Shown piece after piece: positions 7,716-16,063 of a DNA stretch of 64,000 nt. How positions within the stretch are numbered: position 1 is the stretch's first letter; each line of letters starts with the position of its first letter. The position numbers and the translations under genes are program-made. The DNA lies in NCBI GenBank assembly GCA_963850095.1, contig CAWKJX010000008.1:372001-436000 (forward strand). Direction: 5' to 3'. The notes below the pieces were generated by a model. The model made no database searches and had not been told where the DNA came from. It was given only the letters and a program-made list of their open reading frames with translations. The stretch comes from Bog-473 sp963850095 (GTDB lineage Bacteria > Actinomycetota > Acidimicrobiia > Acidimicrobiales > RAAP-2).

Positions 7716-8240
7716 ATGCGGATCCGACTGGCCGAGCTGGCCGATGCCGAGGCCATCCGGGCCATCTACAACGTCGAGGTCACCGACAGCACCAACACCT
7801 TCGACATGGTGCCCCGGACCCGGGCCGAGCAGGAGGCCTGGATCCTCGGGCACAGCGGCGTGCACCCGGCCCTCGTCGCCGTCGCCGAGCCCGGGGGCGG
7901 GACGCCCGGGCCCACCGGGGCCAACGGCGAAATCGTGCTCGGCTTCGGCTCCCTGTCGCCCTTCCACGAGCGTTCGGGCTACTCGGCCACGTGCGAGAAC
8001 TCCGTCTACGTCGACCGGGCCCAGCGCGGCCTCGGGGTGGGCAAGGCCCTCCTGGCCGAGCTGCTCGTCCTGGCCTCGGCCCACGGCTTCCATTCGGTCA
8101 TCGCCCGCATCGCCGGCCACAACGAGACGTCCATCGGGCTGCATCAGGCGGCCGGCTTCGAGCTGGTCGGCGTCGAGCGCGAGGTCGGGCGCAAACACCG
8201 CCAATGGCTGGACGTGGTCGAGCTGCAGCGCCTGTTGTAG
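7716..8240 (+). CDS. GNAT N-acetyltransferase, phosphinothricin-acetyltransferase-like
   Basis: This is likely a cytosolic acetyl-CoA-dependent N-acetyltransferase of the Pat/Bar/YncA/MddA group. These act on methionine sulfone, methionine sulfoximine or related amino acids; the true substrate is not shown. It has 174 residues, the usual size. Family features are the start IRLAELADAEAIRAIYN, SPFHERSGYSATCENSVYVD at about residues 88-107, the acetyl-CoA loop QRGLGVGKALL (about 110-120) and GFHSVIARIAGHNETSIGLH. It is divergent from the tRNA/ribosomal block and convergent with the mannosyltransferase. Confidence 0.85.
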   Translation: MRIRLAELADAEAIRAIYNVEVTDSTNTFDMVPRTRAEQEAWILGHSGVHPALVAVAEPGGGTPGPTGANGEIVLGFGSLSPFHERSGYSATCENSVYVDRAQRGLGVGKALLAELLVLASAHGFHSVIARIAGHNETSIGLHQAAGFELVGVEREVGRKHRQWLDVVELQRLL

Positions 8241-8259
8241 CGCTGCCGCGTGGCTCTCG

Positions 8260-10011
8260 CTAGGACTCGAACGCCGCGCTCTGGTGCTGGTGCGCCGGGA
8301 GTGCGAGGCGCGAGGTGTCGATGCGCCACGACGTCGTCCAGCGCCCGAGCGGCACGATGGCCACGGCCCACAGCACCATGATGGCCAACACCATGCTGAC
8401 CGGGTCGGTGTGCACCAGCTGGGTCAGCAGGTCGGCCCCGCCCGTCAGGCCGATGAAGGGCACGACCATGGACAGCCCGAGCACGGGGTAGAGCATGCGC
8501 CGCCCGGCCACCACCGGCGCCACGAGGATGATCCCCCAGGTGAGATACCAGGGCTGTACGACGGGGCCGAGCACCACGAAGCTGAGCATGGTGATGCCGA
8601 GCGCGCTCAGCAGCCCGAGCTGCTCGCGGTGGCGCAGGCAGTAGAACGCGATGGCGGCGGCGGCCAGCAGGCCGATGGCCCGGGTCAGTGTGAGCACCCC
8701 GGCCAGGCTCACGCCGATGCCGACCACGTGGGCACTGCCGCTGATGAGCAGCCCAATGGCGGTGGCCGGTGCCATCCACGAGCGCACCGTGCCGGGCGTC
8801 CCGAGGTTGGCGATCCAGCCCCAGCCGAGTCCCGAGACGAGCGAGAGGAAACCCATGACGGCCACGGTGATGAGGCCGGAGCGCACGAGCATGCGGGCGC
8901 GCGCCCGCCAGGCGGCGCCCTCGCCGGCCCAGTCCCAGGCGACGTAGACGATGCCCATGGCCGCGGGCACCTTTATGGAGGCGGCCAGCGCGCACAGCAC
9001 CACCCCCCATACCGGGTGGCGCGAGCGGGCGGCCGTGATCCCGGCCAGCAGCAGGCCCACCATGAGCGCGTCGTTGTGCGCGCCACCGACGAGGGCCAGC
9101 AAGGTGAGCGGGTTCAGCACCGCCAGCACGAAGGCGGGGCCGGGGTCACGCCCGAACGAGCGGGCCAGCTTGGGGATGCAGTAGGCGATGAGGGCCACGC
9201 CGCCCACCGATTGCAACCGCAGCAACAGAATGGTGAAGAGCGCATGGTGGAAGGTGATTGAAGCCGACCAACCCGCCAGCATGAGGAAGAGTGGCCCGTA
9301 GGGCGCGGCCGTGTTGAGCCAGCGCGGGTCGACCCCGGACACGTAGGGGCCCGAGCCGAGCGTGATCGGGCCGTAGTGGTACGGGTTGATGTGGTGGCTC
9401 ATCATTTCGCCCTGGGCCGCGTAGGAGAACACGTCCTGGCTGAAGAGCGGGGCCACCGCCAAGAGCGGGAGGATCCACAGGGCGAGCATGTAGGCCAGAG
9501 GCCGGATCGGCACGCCGGGCCGCGCCCGCAGGGCCTGGTAGAGACCGAACCAGACGCGCACGAGCAGCACCATGCCGCCGTAGACGGCCACCACCCCGGG
9601 CAGCATGAGGGTGGTCGTCGGCCAGTTGGCCTCGCCGAAGAACCACGTGCCGCCCATCTCGAGCTTGAAGGGCGAGCTCGGCAGCGAGGCGCCGATGCAG
9701 ATGGAGAGGATGGCGACGAAGCCGAGCAGCGCGGGGCGGCGCAGGAACGACCAGTCGTCGGGGTCGTCGCCCTGCTCGGCCTCCACGCGTTCGGTCAGCG
9801 TGAGGCGTGGGGTGAGCCGCAGGCGCACCGCCTCGGCCCGCATGGACAGGCGGCTCAGGCGCGTACCGACCCGGTCCAAGACTTCTGGTGGGGACTCTTC
9901 GCTCTGGTCCACTCGGCTGTCCGTCTCGTTCCGTCGTGCCGGGCGCCACCGCCCGGGAAGGGTCAGGGCCACGCCGGGGAGCGCCTGCCCGCAATCGATC
10001 CGAAACCTCAT
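8260..10011 (-). CDS. Polytopic polyprenol-phosphate-mannose alpha-mannosyltransferase (MptA/MptB-like)
   Basis: A membrane glycosyltransferase with about 12-14 hydrophobic segments after a polar N-terminus of about 95 residues. The sequence resembles MptA/MptB, which use decaprenyl-phospho-mannose to build the alpha-1,6-mannan of lipomannan and lipoarabinomannan in Mycobacteriales. The first extracytoplasmic loop holds the acidic motif SQDVFSYAAQG and HINPYHYGP, as in GT-C enzymes; APYGPLFL and GGAHNDALMVG follow. The start at 10011 is uncertain: conserved sequence begins near WSFLRRPALLGF and a shorter start is possible. The function in this organism is inferred. Confidence 0.8.
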   Translation of the reverse strand: MRFRIDCGQALPGVALTLPGRWRPARRNETDSRVDQSEESPPEVLDRVGTRLSRLSMRAEAVRLRLTPRLTLTERVEAEQGDDPDDWSFLRRPALLGFVAILSICIGASLPSSPFKLEMGGTWFFGEANWPTTTLMLPGVVAVYGGMVLLVRVWFGLYQALRARPGVPIRPLAYMLALWILPLLAVAPLFSQDVFSYAAQGEMMSHHINPYHYGPITLGSGPYVSGVDPRWLNTAAPYGPLFLMLAGWSASITFHHALFTILLLRLQSVGGVALIAYCIPKLARSFGRDPGPAFVLAVLNPLTLLALVGGAHNDALMVGLLLAGITAARSRHPVWGVVLCALAASIKVPAAMGIVYVAWDWAGEGAAWRARARMLVRSGLITVAVMGFLSLVSGLGWGWIANLGTPGTVRSWMAPATAIGLLISGSAHVVGIGVSLAGVLTLTRAIGLLAAAAIAFYCLRHREQLGLLSALGITMLSFVVLGPVVQPWYLTWGIILVAPVVAGRRMLYPVLGLSMVVPFIGLTGGADLLTQLVHTDPVSMVLAIMVLWAVAIVPLGRWTTSWRIDTSRLALPAHQHQSAAFES

Positions 10012-10079
10012 TGTAACGGCCCCCCCGAGCCGGGCAAGGGTGCTGTCCTCCCGGCGCGGCGAAACCGCGGTTTTCTGCG

Positions 10080-10162
10080 TGGGCCGGGAAGGATTTGAAC
10101 CTCCGTAGGTGTTAACCGGCAGGTTTACAGCCTGCTTCCTTTGGCCACTCGGACACCGACCC
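10080..10162 (-). tRNA. tRNA-Tyr (GTA anticodon)
   Basis: An 83-base class II tRNA. Acceptor GGGTCGG/CCGGCCC, anticodon stem GCAGG/CCTGC with loop CTGTAAA, a long variable arm (CGGTTAACACCTACG) and T loop TTCAAAT. No CCA is encoded. It stands alone, divergent from yajQ. Confidence 0.95.
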
Positions 10163-10229
10163 GCAGCGGGCGAGAATAGCCGCCTGGGGCGGCTCCGGGG
10201 TCCCGCAGGGGCCCCGATACGCTGGCGCC

Positions 10230-10718
10230 ATGCCCACGTTTGACATCGTCTCCGAAGTCGACATGCAAGAGGTGCGCAATGCGGTGGACCAGGCCAACCG
10301 CGAGGCCGCCACGCGCTTCGACTTCAAGAACACCGACTCGAGCATCGACATGGGTGACGACGAGCTCGTTCTGCACTCCTCGACCGAGGACCGCCTACGG
10401 GCGCTGCACCAGGTGCTCGACGAGAAGCTGGTCAGGCGCCAGGTCTCGCTGAAGGCGCTCGACGACGGCAAGGTGGAGGAGGCGTCGAAGGGGGCGGCCC
10501 GCCAGAAGATCGCCATCCGGGCCGGGATCTCGGCGGACCACGCCAAGCGGCTGAACAAGTTCATTAAGGATCTCGGGCTGAAGGGCGTCTCGTCGCAGAC
10601 GCAGGGTGATCAGCTCCGGGTCAACGGCAAGAAGCGGGACGACCTCCAAGAGGTCATCGCCAAGTGCAAGGCGGAGGACTTCGGCATCCCGCTCCAGTTC
10701 ACCAACTTCAGGGACTGA
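10230..10718 (+). CDS. yajQ: YajQ family nucleotide-binding protein
   Basis: A 162-residue cytosolic protein of the YajQ (UPF0234) family. Members bind nucleotides and RNA, and some bind cyclic di-GMP. It has the typical start PTFDIVSEVDMQEVRNAVDQ, the FDFKNTDSSI and VRRQVSLKALD segments, and the conserved C-terminus FGIPLQFTNFRD. It is convergent with the GtrA-like gene. The cellular role here is unknown. Confidence 0.93.
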   Translation: MPTFDIVSEVDMQEVRNAVDQANREAATRFDFKNTDSSIDMGDDELVLHSSTEDRLRALHQVLDEKLVRRQVSLKALDDGKVEEASKGAARQKIAIRAGISADHAKRLNKFIKDLGLKGVSSQTQGDQLRVNGKKRDDLQEVIAKCKAEDFGIPLQFTNFRD

Positions 10719-10747
10719 GGGCCGCCTCCCGCCGCTGCCGGCCTCAG
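10715..10747. terminator. Possible bidirectional hairpin between yajQ and the GtrA-like gene
   Basis: CTGAGG (10715-10720) pairs with CCTCAG (10742-10747) around a GC-rich loop. The stem overlaps both stop codons of two convergent genes. There is no T run on either side, so the function is uncertain. Confidence 0.35.
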
Positions 10748-11373
10748 ACGCTGTGCTCGGCCGTCGCCTCGGCGGCGGCCACCTTCTCGGCGTGGTGCTC
10801 CTCGTACTCGATGGGCTCGATGTGGAAGAGCTTGTTGTAGATCACGAACTTGACCACCCACAGAATGGCGAAGGACATCAGGCTGGCCGCGTTCACCAGC
10901 AGGGCGGTGGTGGGGTGGCTCAGGTGGTGATGGTGGGCGAACTCGTCCGCCAGCCACACGGCCAGGCTCGAGAATGCGAGCCCAATGAACGAGAGCACCC
11001 AGAAGGGGACGACCTCTCGCCAGAAGTGGGACTTGCCGCCCTTGCCCCACACCCAGCGACGGTTGAGCACATAGGAGGGCACGGTGGCCACGACGCTGGC
11101 CAAGACGTTGGCCGGCACCGCCGGCACGTGGAACTTGCCGAAGGTGATGAGCAGCACGGCCTGCGACACGATGGTCGAGATCACCGAGACACCGGCGTAC
11201 TTGATCAGCTTCACGCTCGAAGGATGGGCCATGACCTGGCGGACCCGGGTCGTCAGCGGCTCGTCTGACGACCAGATGTGCGCCAGCGGCCGGTGCTCCT
11301 TGCTCCAGGCCTCGGACACGCCGCTCTCGGACACGCCGCTCTCAGGCACGCTGACCGCGCGATCGGCTATCAA
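10744..11373 (-). CDS. GtrA-like family membrane protein
   Basis: A 209-residue protein with a polar N-terminus (about 50 residues) and four transmembrane helices starting at LIKYAGVSVISTIVSQAVLL, then PSYVLNRRWVWG, a hallmark of GtrA/DPMS-type flippases. GtrA-like proteins are thought to move polyprenyl-linked sugars across the membrane. A nearby MptB-like enzyme that uses such a donor makes that role plausible, but it is unproven. The N-terminus has a 15-base tandem duplication encoding SGVSE twice. The start is probably TTG at 11373 or a GTG about 30 bases inside. Confidence 0.85.
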   Translation of the reverse strand: MIADRAVSVPESGVSESGVSEAWSKEHRPLAHIWSSDEPLTTRVRQVMAHPSSVKLIKYAGVSVISTIVSQAVLLITFGKFHVPAVPANVLASVVATVPSYVLNRRWVWGKGGKSHFWREVVPFWVLSFIGLAFSSLAVWLADEFAHHHHLSHPTTALLVNAASLMSFAILWVVKFVIYNKLFHIEPIEYEEHHAEKVAAAEATAEHSV

Positions 11374-11440
11374 GCCCCAGGTCAGGAAGTCGCACGCCGC
11401 TCACCCTAGTCCCAGCTCCAATTGACCTCCCGTCAACGGC

Positions 11441-12634
11441 CTAGGCGCCAACTGAGAGCACCCGGTTGGTCCGGGCCACCTCGCCGAACCAGTGTGCGCT
11501 GGGCTTGGGTCGACGCTCGAAGGTGCCCGGGGCCACGGCCACCAGGCCGAACTTGGGCCCGTAGCCGAGGTGCCACTCGAAGTTGTCGAGGAGGCTCCAC
11601 ACGAAATACCCCCGGAGGTCGATCCCCTCCTCCAGGCACCGGTGCGCACTGGCCAGGGCCTCGGTCAAGAACGCGATGCGCTCGGTGTCGTCGGCCGTGG
11701 CGATGCCGTTCTCCGTGACCGCGACCGGTCGCCCGCTCACCGACGCGGCGCGGCGCACCGTGTGCTCGACCGCCCGGGGCCAGCGCTCGTCGCCCATTTG
11801 GGTCACGGGGACCCCCGGGTCGTTGGGCGCCAGCCCGTCGGGGCCGAAGTGCATGCGGGTGTAGCACTGCACCCCTACGAAGTCGTCCCCGCCGGTGGCG
11901 CGCAGGAAGACGTTCTCGAGCATCTCCTCGGCGGCGTCGCGCAGAGCCTCGCCCCCCTCCTCGGCCGTGATCTCCGCCATCGACAGCGTCAGGCCGACGG
12001 GGAACTCACCCGGCCCGGCCCGGAGCTCGTCCACCGCCAGGCGATGGGCCCGCACCATGGCCTCGTTCACCGCGGCGTACCGGGCGAAGTCCTCCTTCAC
12101 ACCGGGGGGATACTCACCCTGGAAATACCCCATGACGGCCACCACGTTGGGCTCGTTGATGGTGCAGGCCCAGCCGATGAGGTCGCCGAGGTGGGCGGCG
12201 GCCCGGCGCACGAAGCGGGCGAAGCGCTCGGGGGCGTCCGGCGCCTCCCAGCCACCCCGGGCGGACAGCCAGCGCGGGGTGGTGAAGTGGTGGAAGGTGA
12301 CCACGGGCGCAATCCCGCGGCCGTGGCAGGCGGCGCAGAGGCGGCGGTAGTGCTCGAGCGCGGCGGTGGAGAACTCGCCTTCGGCGGGCTCGATGCGACT
12401 CCACTCGAGCGAGAAGCGGTAGGCGCCCAGTCCCATGTCGGCCACCAGCTCGACGTCCTCGCGCCAGCGGTGGAAGGAGTCGCACGCGTCGCCGCTCGGC
12501 TGGACCGTGCCCGACGTCGGCTCGTGCTCCCAGGCCCACCAGTCGTTGTTGACGTTGCCGCCCTCGATCTGGTGCGCCGCCGTCGCCACGCCCCAGACGA
12601 ACCCCGGTGGGAACACGAGCTCGCCGGACGTCAC
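11441..12634 (-). CDS. Glycoside hydrolase family 1 beta-glucosidase
   Basis: A retaining beta-glycosidase of 397 residues without a signal peptide, so cytosolic. It starts FPPGFVWGVATAAHQIEGG, the GH1 entry loop. The acid/base Glu lies in TINEPN (about residue 160) and the nucleophile Glu in VTENGI (about residue 309). The C-terminal VWSLLDNFEWHLGYGPKFG signature is also present. It is slightly shorter than the 440-470 residues typical of GH1. Substrate preference cannot be read. It is divergent from tesB. Confidence 0.93.
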   Translation of the reverse strand: MTSGELVFPPGFVWGVATAAHQIEGGNVNNDWWAWEHEPTSGTVQPSGDACDSFHRWREDVELVADMGLGAYRFSLEWSRIEPAEGEFSTAALEHYRRLCAACHGRGIAPVVTFHHFTTPRWLSARGGWEAPDAPERFARFVRRAAAHLGDLIGWACTINEPNVVAVMGYFQGEYPPGVKEDFARYAAVNEAMVRAHRLAVDELRAGPGEFPVGLTLSMAEITAEEGGEALRDAAEEMLENVFLRATGGDDFVGVQCYTRMHFGPDGLAPNDPGVPVTQMGDERWPRAVEHTVRRAASVSGRPVAVTENGIATADDTERIAFLTEALASAHRCLEEGIDLRGYFVWSLLDNFEWHLGYGPKFGLVAVAPGTFERRPKPSAHWFGEVARTNRVLSVGA

Positions 12635-12691
12635 GAGGGCGCAGGGTAGCCGCGGGGCGCCCGGACACGCCCGTCCTCACCGCCTGCGATC

Positions 12692-13574
12692 ATGAGGCGC
12701 ATGAGCGAGTCGTTGGAGTTTCTCGTCAACCTGCTCGACCTCGAGCCGATCGAGGTCAACATCTTCCGGGGTATCCAGCCCAACGAGGAGCGCCAGCGCG
12801 TCTTCGGCGGCCAGGTGGCCGGGCAGGCCCTCGTGGCCGCCGGGCGCACGGTCGACCATGGCCGCGTCCACTCCCTGCACTCGTACTTCCTGCGACCCGG
12901 CGACCCGACCGTGCCCATCCTCTACGAGGTGGACCGCATCCGTGACGGGAAGTCGTTCACCACGCGCCGGGTGGTCGCCATTCAGCACGGGCGGGCCATC
13001 TTCAACTTGGAGGCGTCCTTCCACGACCACGAGGAGGGGGCGATCGAGCACCAATTCGACATGCCCGACGTGCCCGACCCCGAGACCCTGCCGACGCTCT
13101 TCGAACGCCTGCAGCCCTGGCGGGAGGAGCGCGCCGAGTGGTTCGAGCGGCCCCACCCCATCGACCAGCGCCACATCGGCGAATTGCCCTGGCACCGCAA
13201 GGGGGCCGGCGGGGAGCCCTACCACCGCCTGTGGCTCCGGGCCGACGGCGAGCTGCCCGAGGACCCGCTGCTGCACGCCTGCGTGGCGACCTACGCCTCG
13301 GACATGTCGCTCTTCGACACCGTCCTGATGCCCCACGACGTGCGCTGGGACGACCCGGCGTTCATGGGCGCCAGCCTGGACCACTGTATGTGGTTCCACC
13401 GCCCGTTCCGGGCCGACGACTGGATGCTCTACGACATGGACTCGCCGGTGTCGGCCGGCGGCCGCGGCCTGGCCCGCGGTTTCCTCTTCGACCGGGCCGG
13501 CCGGCTCTGCGTCTCGCTGGCCCAGGAGGGCCTGGCCCGCCTGCGACGGGGACCGGTACGGGCTAGCGGGCTAG
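12692..13574 (+). CDS. tesB: Acyl-CoA thioesterase II, last codons frame-shifted
   Basis: A double hot-dog thioesterase that hydrolyses acyl-CoA. The first hot-dog has RVFGGQVAGQALVAA and VHSLHSYFLRPGD; the second ends LDHCMWFHRPFRADDWMLYD and SLAQEGLARLRRG, where TesB proteins normally stop. The annotated frame has no stop there and would run for another 1.4 kb antisense to gltA. One extra base near 13540-13560 would bring TAG at 13572-13574 into frame, overlapping the gltA stop in two GGGCTAGC repeats. ATG at 12692 and ATG at 12701 (GAGG just before) are both possible starts. Confidence 0.88.
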
Positions 13575-14845
13575 CGGGCTCCCATGGGGACGTAGTCGCG
13601 CTCCTCGGACCCGATGTAGAGCTGGCGCGGGCGGGCGATTTTGGAGTCCTGGTCGAGCATCTCCTGCCAGTGGGCCAGCCAGCCGGCCGTGCGGGGAATG
13701 GCGAAGAGGACGGGGAACATCTCGAGCGGGAAACCCATGGCCTGGTAGATGAGACCCGAGTAGAAGTCGACGTTCGGATACAGGCGCCGCGACGTGAAGT
13801 ACTCGTCGCTCAGTGCGATCTCCTCGAGCTTGAGCGCGATGTCGAGCAGGGGGTTCTTGCCGGTGACCTCGAAGACCTCGTCGGCCGTCTTCTTGATGAT
13901 CTTGGCCCGGGGGTCGTAGCTCTTGTAGACGCGGTGGCCGAAACCCTGCAGGCGCTGACTGCCGTGGCCGGCCTTCACCGTGTCGATGAATTCCGGCACG
14001 TTCTCGATGCTGCCGATGTCGGTCAGCATCCGGATGACGGCCTCGTTGGCCCCGCCGTGGCGTGGGCCGTACAGCGCGGCCGCGGCCGCCGCCGTGGCCG
14101 AATAGGGGTCCGAATGCGACGAACCCACCACCCGCATGGCCGTGGTCGAGCAGTTCTGCTCGTGGTCGGCGTGGAGGATGAACAGGACGTCGAGGGCGCG
14201 GGCGAGGACCGGGTCGGCCTCGAAGCGGGGCTCGGCCACCTTCCAGAGCATGGAGAGGAAGTTGGGGGCGAAGTCGAGCGAGTTGTCCGGGTAGACGAAG
14301 GGCATGCCCACGCTGAAGCGGTGGGCGGCGGCGGCCAGGGTGGGCATTTTGGCGATCAGCCGGACGATCTGCTTGTTGCGCGACTCGAGGTCGAAGATGT
14401 CCTTGGCGTCGAGGTAGAAGGTCGACAGGGCGGCGACGGCGGAGACGAGCATGCCCATCGGATGGGCGTCGTAGTGGAAACCCTCGAGGAAGCGCTTGCG
14501 CACGTTCTCGTGGATGAACGTGTGGTACGTGACGTCGTGCTTCCAGGCCTCGAACTGCTCCTCGTTCGGCAGCTCTCCGTTGAGGAGGAGGTAGGCCACC
14601 TCCAGGTAGGTCGAGCTCTCGGCCAACTGTTCGATCGGGTAGCCGCGGTAGCGCAGAATGCCGGCGTCGCCGTCGAGGTAGGTGATGGAGCTCTCACAGG
14701 CCGCCGTCGACATGAACCCGGGGTCATAGAACCAGACGCCGGGCAGCAGCTTGGCCCACTCCTCAGCCGATACACCGCCGTTGACGAACGGGATCTCTAT
14801 GGACTCGCCGTTGCGGTTGTCCGTGATCGTGATGCTCTCGGCCAC
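13571..14845 (-). CDS. gltA: Citrate synthase
   Basis: It condenses oxaloacetate and acetyl-CoA at entry to the TCA cycle. It is a type I/hexameric-like citrate synthase. Catalytic segments are LHADHEQNCSTTAMR and GPRHGGANEAV (active-site His) and GFGHRVYKSYDPRA (second His), with the catalytic Asp region later. GTG at 14845 is preferred (VAESITITDN) since GGAGGG lies 7 bases before it; an upstream ATG at 14899 would add 18 residues without a clear ribosome-binding site. The gene is convergent with tesB. Confidence 0.96.
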   Translation of the reverse strand: MAESITITDNRNGESIEIPFVNGGVSAEEWAKLLPGVWFYDPGFMSTAACESSITYLDGDAGILRYRGYPIEQLAESSTYLEVAYLLLNGELPNEEQFEAWKHDVTYHTFIHENVRKRFLEGFHYDAHPMGMLVSAVAALSTFYLDAKDIFDLESRNKQIVRLIAKMPTLAAAAHRFSVGMPFVYPDNSLDFAPNFLSMLWKVAEPRFEADPVLARALDVLFILHADHEQNCSTTAMRVVGSSHSDPYSATAAAAAALYGPRHGGANEAVIRMLTDIGSIENVPEFIDTVKAGHGSQRLQGFGHRVYKSYDPRAKIIKKTADEVFEVTGKNPLLDIALKLEEIALSDEYFTSRRLYPNVDFYSGLIYQAMGFPLEMFPVLFAIPRTAGWLAHWQEMLDQDSKIARPRQLYIGSEERDYVPMGAR

Positions 14846-14933
14846 CGGTTGGCCCTCCAATTCCTGGTCTTGAGTGCCTCTCGATCCTATGACCACCATG
14901 TGCGTGCGGTCGACACGCGGGGGCCGGGCCGCC

Positions 14934-16037
14934 TCAGCTGCCGGGGGCGATCTGGAGGGTCTGCTGGACCTCCGTGCCCGCCGAGATGGCCTGGCCGGGT
15001 GGCGGGAGTACGACCACCGTGAGCACGTAGGTGGCGCCCGGCTTCACGCCGAAGGACTCCGTCGGCAGGGTCACCGAGGCCCCCCGGGCCGCCCCCGTCG
15101 TCTCGGTGTGCGACACGGTGGCGCCCGACGCCTGGTCGGCCACGGTGAAGCGCACGGACACCCGGGGCTCGTCGACCGACCCCAGGTTGCTCACCACCGC
15201 GGTCACGCCCAACTGCGACACCGGACTGATGACCGAGACACCGGCCGCCACGCCCTGGGGCGTCGGGAGCGCGGGCGGGTCGAGCCGGAGGGTGCGCAGC
15301 ACGACGTAGTGCGACGCGAGCAACGTGGGGGAGGTGGCCAACAGGTCCACCTCGGCGGCGACCGTCCCGAGCTCCCAGCGCTGCGGGTCGGCCACCCAGA
15401 CCGATGCCGGCAGGTGGGCATGCCCGGCCGCCGCACCCAGGGTCGCCCGCACCGAGCGGTAGAGCCGATCCGAGCGCGCCAGCAACGCGCCGGCGCCCGA
15501 AATGCGGTTGGTGGCCTGCGCGGCCGAGAGCGAGTTGGTCGACGCCGCGGGAACGTAGGCGTCGGCGGCGGACGTCCCGTTCGGCGGCACCGGCTGCATG
15601 CCGAGGAAGCCGTCGACGGCGGCGCGGAGCTCGCTCATCGATTGGGCCCGTTCGGCGAAGACGGTGGCGAAGTCGGTCCCGAGCGACCCGTCCGGCTCCG
15701 ACGCCGCGGCCAGGGTGGCCCGGGAGGACTCGACGGCCGTCTCCTGTACGGCGTCGTCCAGGCCGGCCTGGAGCACCTGGCGGCTCTGTCCCTGCATGTC
15801 GGTGACCAGGCTGCCCACCATGGCCGAGGTGTCGTTGGACTGGTCGGCGACGACGTCGCCCTGCGCGGCCAGGGCGACGTTGGACATGGCGTCGTAGCCC
15901 TGGGACTGGCTCGAGACCCGGGTCAGCCCGCCGATGAGCAACGCGGCGACGACCGCCGCGGCGACCAGAAAGAGAACGGGCCGGGCGGATGATCGTCGGC
16001 GCGCGCGGCGTCGTGGCCTGCGTGGCGACATCGCCAC
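14934..16037 (-). CDS. Membrane-anchored protein of unknown function with a C-terminal beta domain
   Basis: A 367-residue protein that I do not recognise. It starts with a strongly basic segment (PRRPRRRARRRSSARP) and one transmembrane helix (about residues 20-38), so the remainder is extracytoplasmic. Residues 45-200 are Ala/Ser/Gln-rich and probably helical. The last 130 residues look like an Ig-like or CARDB-type fold (VSVRFTVADQASG, GVKPGATYVLTVVV). It lies 26 bases after the UDP-sulfoquinovose synthase gene on the same strand, so they may be co-transcribed. Confidence 0.8.
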   Translation of the reverse strand: MAMSPRRPRRRARRRSSARPVLFLVAAAVVAALLIGGLTRVSSQSQGYDAMSNVALAAQGDVVADQSNDTSAMVGSLVTDMQGQSRQVLQAGLDDAVQETAVESSRATLAAASEPDGSLGTDFATVFAERAQSMSELRAAVDGFLGMQPVPPNGTSAADAYVPAASTNSLSAAQATNRISGAGALLARSDRLYRSVRATLGAAAGHAHLPASVWVADPQRWELGTVAAEVDLLATSPTLLASHYVVLRTLRLDPPALPTPQGVAAGVSVISPVSQLGVTAVVSNLGSVDEPRVSVRFTVADQASGATVSHTETTGAARGASVTLPTESFGVKPGATYVLTVVVLPPPGQAISAGTEVQQTLQIAPGS

Positions 16038-16063
16038 AAGAAACTACAGCCGCAGTTGCCGGG

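Noticed and set aside
13575..15022. Extension of tesB to a 776-residue protein
   Set aside because: The extra part is antisense to citrate synthase and does not resemble any protein; TesB ends at SLAQEGLARL in homologues. A lost stop by an indel is more likely.
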